This document shows, one piece after another, positions 6,012 to 7,025 of a stretch of 7,025 nucleotides of DNA. The position numbers were made by a program, and so were the translations under genes. The stretch is from an uncultured Lachnoclostridium sp. (GTDB taxonomy: Bacteria; Bacillota; Clostridia; Lachnospirales; Lachnospiraceae), in the NCBI GenBank assembly GCA_958425285.1, contig CATZVV010000094.1, positions 1-7,025 on the forward strand, given 5' to 3'. The notes beneath the pieces were generated by a model. It made no database searches. It saw only the letters and a program-made list of their open reading frames with translations, and was not told where the DNA came from. Position 1 is the stretch's first letter. Every line of letters starts with the position of its first letter.

Positions 6012-7025
6012 CTATTTTTCATTTTGGTATTCTCGTATTGCCTGAACCATACGATCAAGTCCCTTCTTAATTGTTTCTCTTGGCATTGCCATATTCAGAC
6101 GGATAAATCCATTGGCATTTCCTACAAATAAATCATCTCCGCCTTCCAGTAATACTCCAGCTCGATTTGCAAAAAAATCTGGTAAGTTTTCGATATCTGG
6201 AAGACAAACTTTCATATCTACCCAAGCAAGATAGGTTGCCTCCGGAATCTGATATACAGCTTCTGGAAGGTTCTCCTGAAGATAATCTTTCAAAAACTGA
6301 AAATTATCATCAAGATAATCTTTCAACTCTTCCAACCATTTTCCGCACTTTTCATAGGCCGCTTTATGAGCCTCAACTGAAAGCGGATTTACAAATCCAA
6401 CATTTTTATCTTTTTCCTGAAATTTATTTCTAAGCTTTTCATCTCGAATAATAATATTTGAAAACATCAAACCAGCCATATTGAATGTTTTACTTGCAGA
6501 CATACAAGTAATCAATTTTTTATAGTCCTTCATGATTTTTCCCATTGGAATATGTTTATTATTTTTTCTAATCAAATCACAGTGAATTTCATCCGAAATA
6601 ATCCATAGATTATATTTTTCAACAATTTTCGCTACCTTAGTTAATTCCTGTGCTGTCCACATTCTTCCAGTCGGATTATGAGGATTGCACCAGAGTATAA
6701 GCTTCATGTGTGGATCAGACGCTTTCTTTTCAAAATCGTCAAAATCGATTGTGAATTCTCCTCCATCATTTTTCAGATTTGAACACACCAATTCTACATT
6801 GTTATATTCTGCAGTATGTTTGAAATATCCATATGCCGGTGTAACAATCATCATCTTTTCATTTTTACTCAGCAGATCTTCCGTCAATTCATATAGTGCT
6901 GGGATGATTCCACTTGAAAAACATAACTCTTTTCTTGGAAACTCCCAATCATATTTTTCTCTGCACCATTTTTGTAATACATTATAATAATCCGAATCAA
7001 ACACCATACTGTATCCAAAAATTCT
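6012..7025 (-). CDS. patB: MalY/PatB-family PLP-dependent cysteine-S-conjugate beta-lyase / aminotransferase, 5'-partial
   Basis: Fold-type I PLP enzyme of the MalY/PatB group. It splits the C-S bond of cystathionine or other S-substituted cysteines to pyruvate, ammonia and a thiol. The frame continues to the right edge (RIFGYS precedes the internal Met at 7007), so about 50-60 N-terminal residues are missing from a usual ~390. From that Met: TPAYGYF (56-62), NPHNPTGR (108-115, cofactor-contact motif), SDEIHCDL (138-145, the Asp that holds the pyridine nitrogen) and SASKTFNMAGL (170-180) with K173 as the PLP-binding lysine. FIRLNMAMPRE near the C-terminus has the carboxylate-binding Arg. The stop is TAG at 6014-6012, 33 nt before the amidohydrolase ATG, so it is the upstream gene in the same operon. 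Family assignment is firm. Lyase activity rather than transamination is inferred from the MalY/PatB signature. Confidence 0.92.
   Translation of the reverse strand, partial: RIFGYSMVFDSDYYNVLQKWCREKYDWEFPRKELCFSSGIIPALYELTEDLLSKNEKMMIVTPAYGYFKHTAEYNNVELVCSNLKNDGGEFTIDFDDFEKKASDPHMKLILWCNPHNPTGRMWTAQELTKVAKIVEKYNLWIISDEIHCDLIRKNNKHIPMGKIMKDYKKLITCMSASKTFNMAGLMFSNIIIRDEKLRNKFQEKDKNVGFVNPLSVEAHKAAYEKCGKWLEELKDYLDDNFQFLKDYLQENLPEAVYQIPEATYLAWVDMKVCLPDIENLPDFFANRAGVLLEGGDDLFVGNANGFIRLNMAMPRETIKKGLDRMVQAIREYQNEK

Overview
The window looks like low-to-moderate GC DNA from a gut-type Clostridia (Lachnospiraceae-like) Firmicute. This is inferred from strong GGAGG Shine-Dalgarno sites, the AT-rich third codon positions and the style of the gene families; no rRNA or other taxonomic marker is present. 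It divides into an accessory, partly decayed left half (1 to about 3510, all plus strand) and a metabolic operon in the right half (3512 to 7025, all minus strand). The two converge near 3510.

Left half. A Y-family (UmuC/DinB-like) lesion-bypass polymerase runs in from the left edge. A YolD-like protein and a short HicB-like protein that lacks the usual C-terminal DNA-binding domain follow it. This three-gene plus-strand unit ends at a clear hairpin-plus-T-run terminator (1856-1880). A second unit then begins. A sigma-A type promoter has a 14-bp palindrome lying between its -35 and -10, and two more copies follow at an exact 39-bp period. Directly downstream are a HipB-like Xre regulator (2020-2241) and a HipA-type kinase toxin (2234-2910) that is clearly broken: its N-terminal subdomain and C-terminal lobe are joined in different frames and the middle of the kinase is missing. 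A C-terminal fragment of what looks like a DUF2971 protein follows. Its last ~30 codons look foreign. Then comes a promoter-plus-Shine-Dalgarno segment with no gene behind it. Together these look like successive deletions and insertions in a mobile-element or defence-type cargo region.

Right half. Read on the minus strand, the order is a MalY/PatB-family PLP-dependent C-S lyase (5' end beyond the right edge), an M20-family amidohydrolase, and an APC-superfamily amino-acid permease. Tight spacing (33 nt, then a 4-nt ATGA overlap) indicates one operon. A plausible joint role is uptake of an N-acyl or S-substituted amino acid, deacylation by the M20 enzyme, and beta-elimination by the C-S lyase to release pyruvate, ammonia and a thiol. 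The substrate is inference. The M20 gene carries a net -1 frameshift right after its QPAEE motif, at GGAAAGCA. It is a recent mutation, a sequencing error in an A-run, or less probably a frameshifting site.

No wholly new system is proven here. The most distinctive items are the regularly spaced triple operator of the hip unit, the microhomology-type internal deletion in hipA, the frameshift in the amidohydrolase, and the orphan promoter/RBS at the junction of the two halves.
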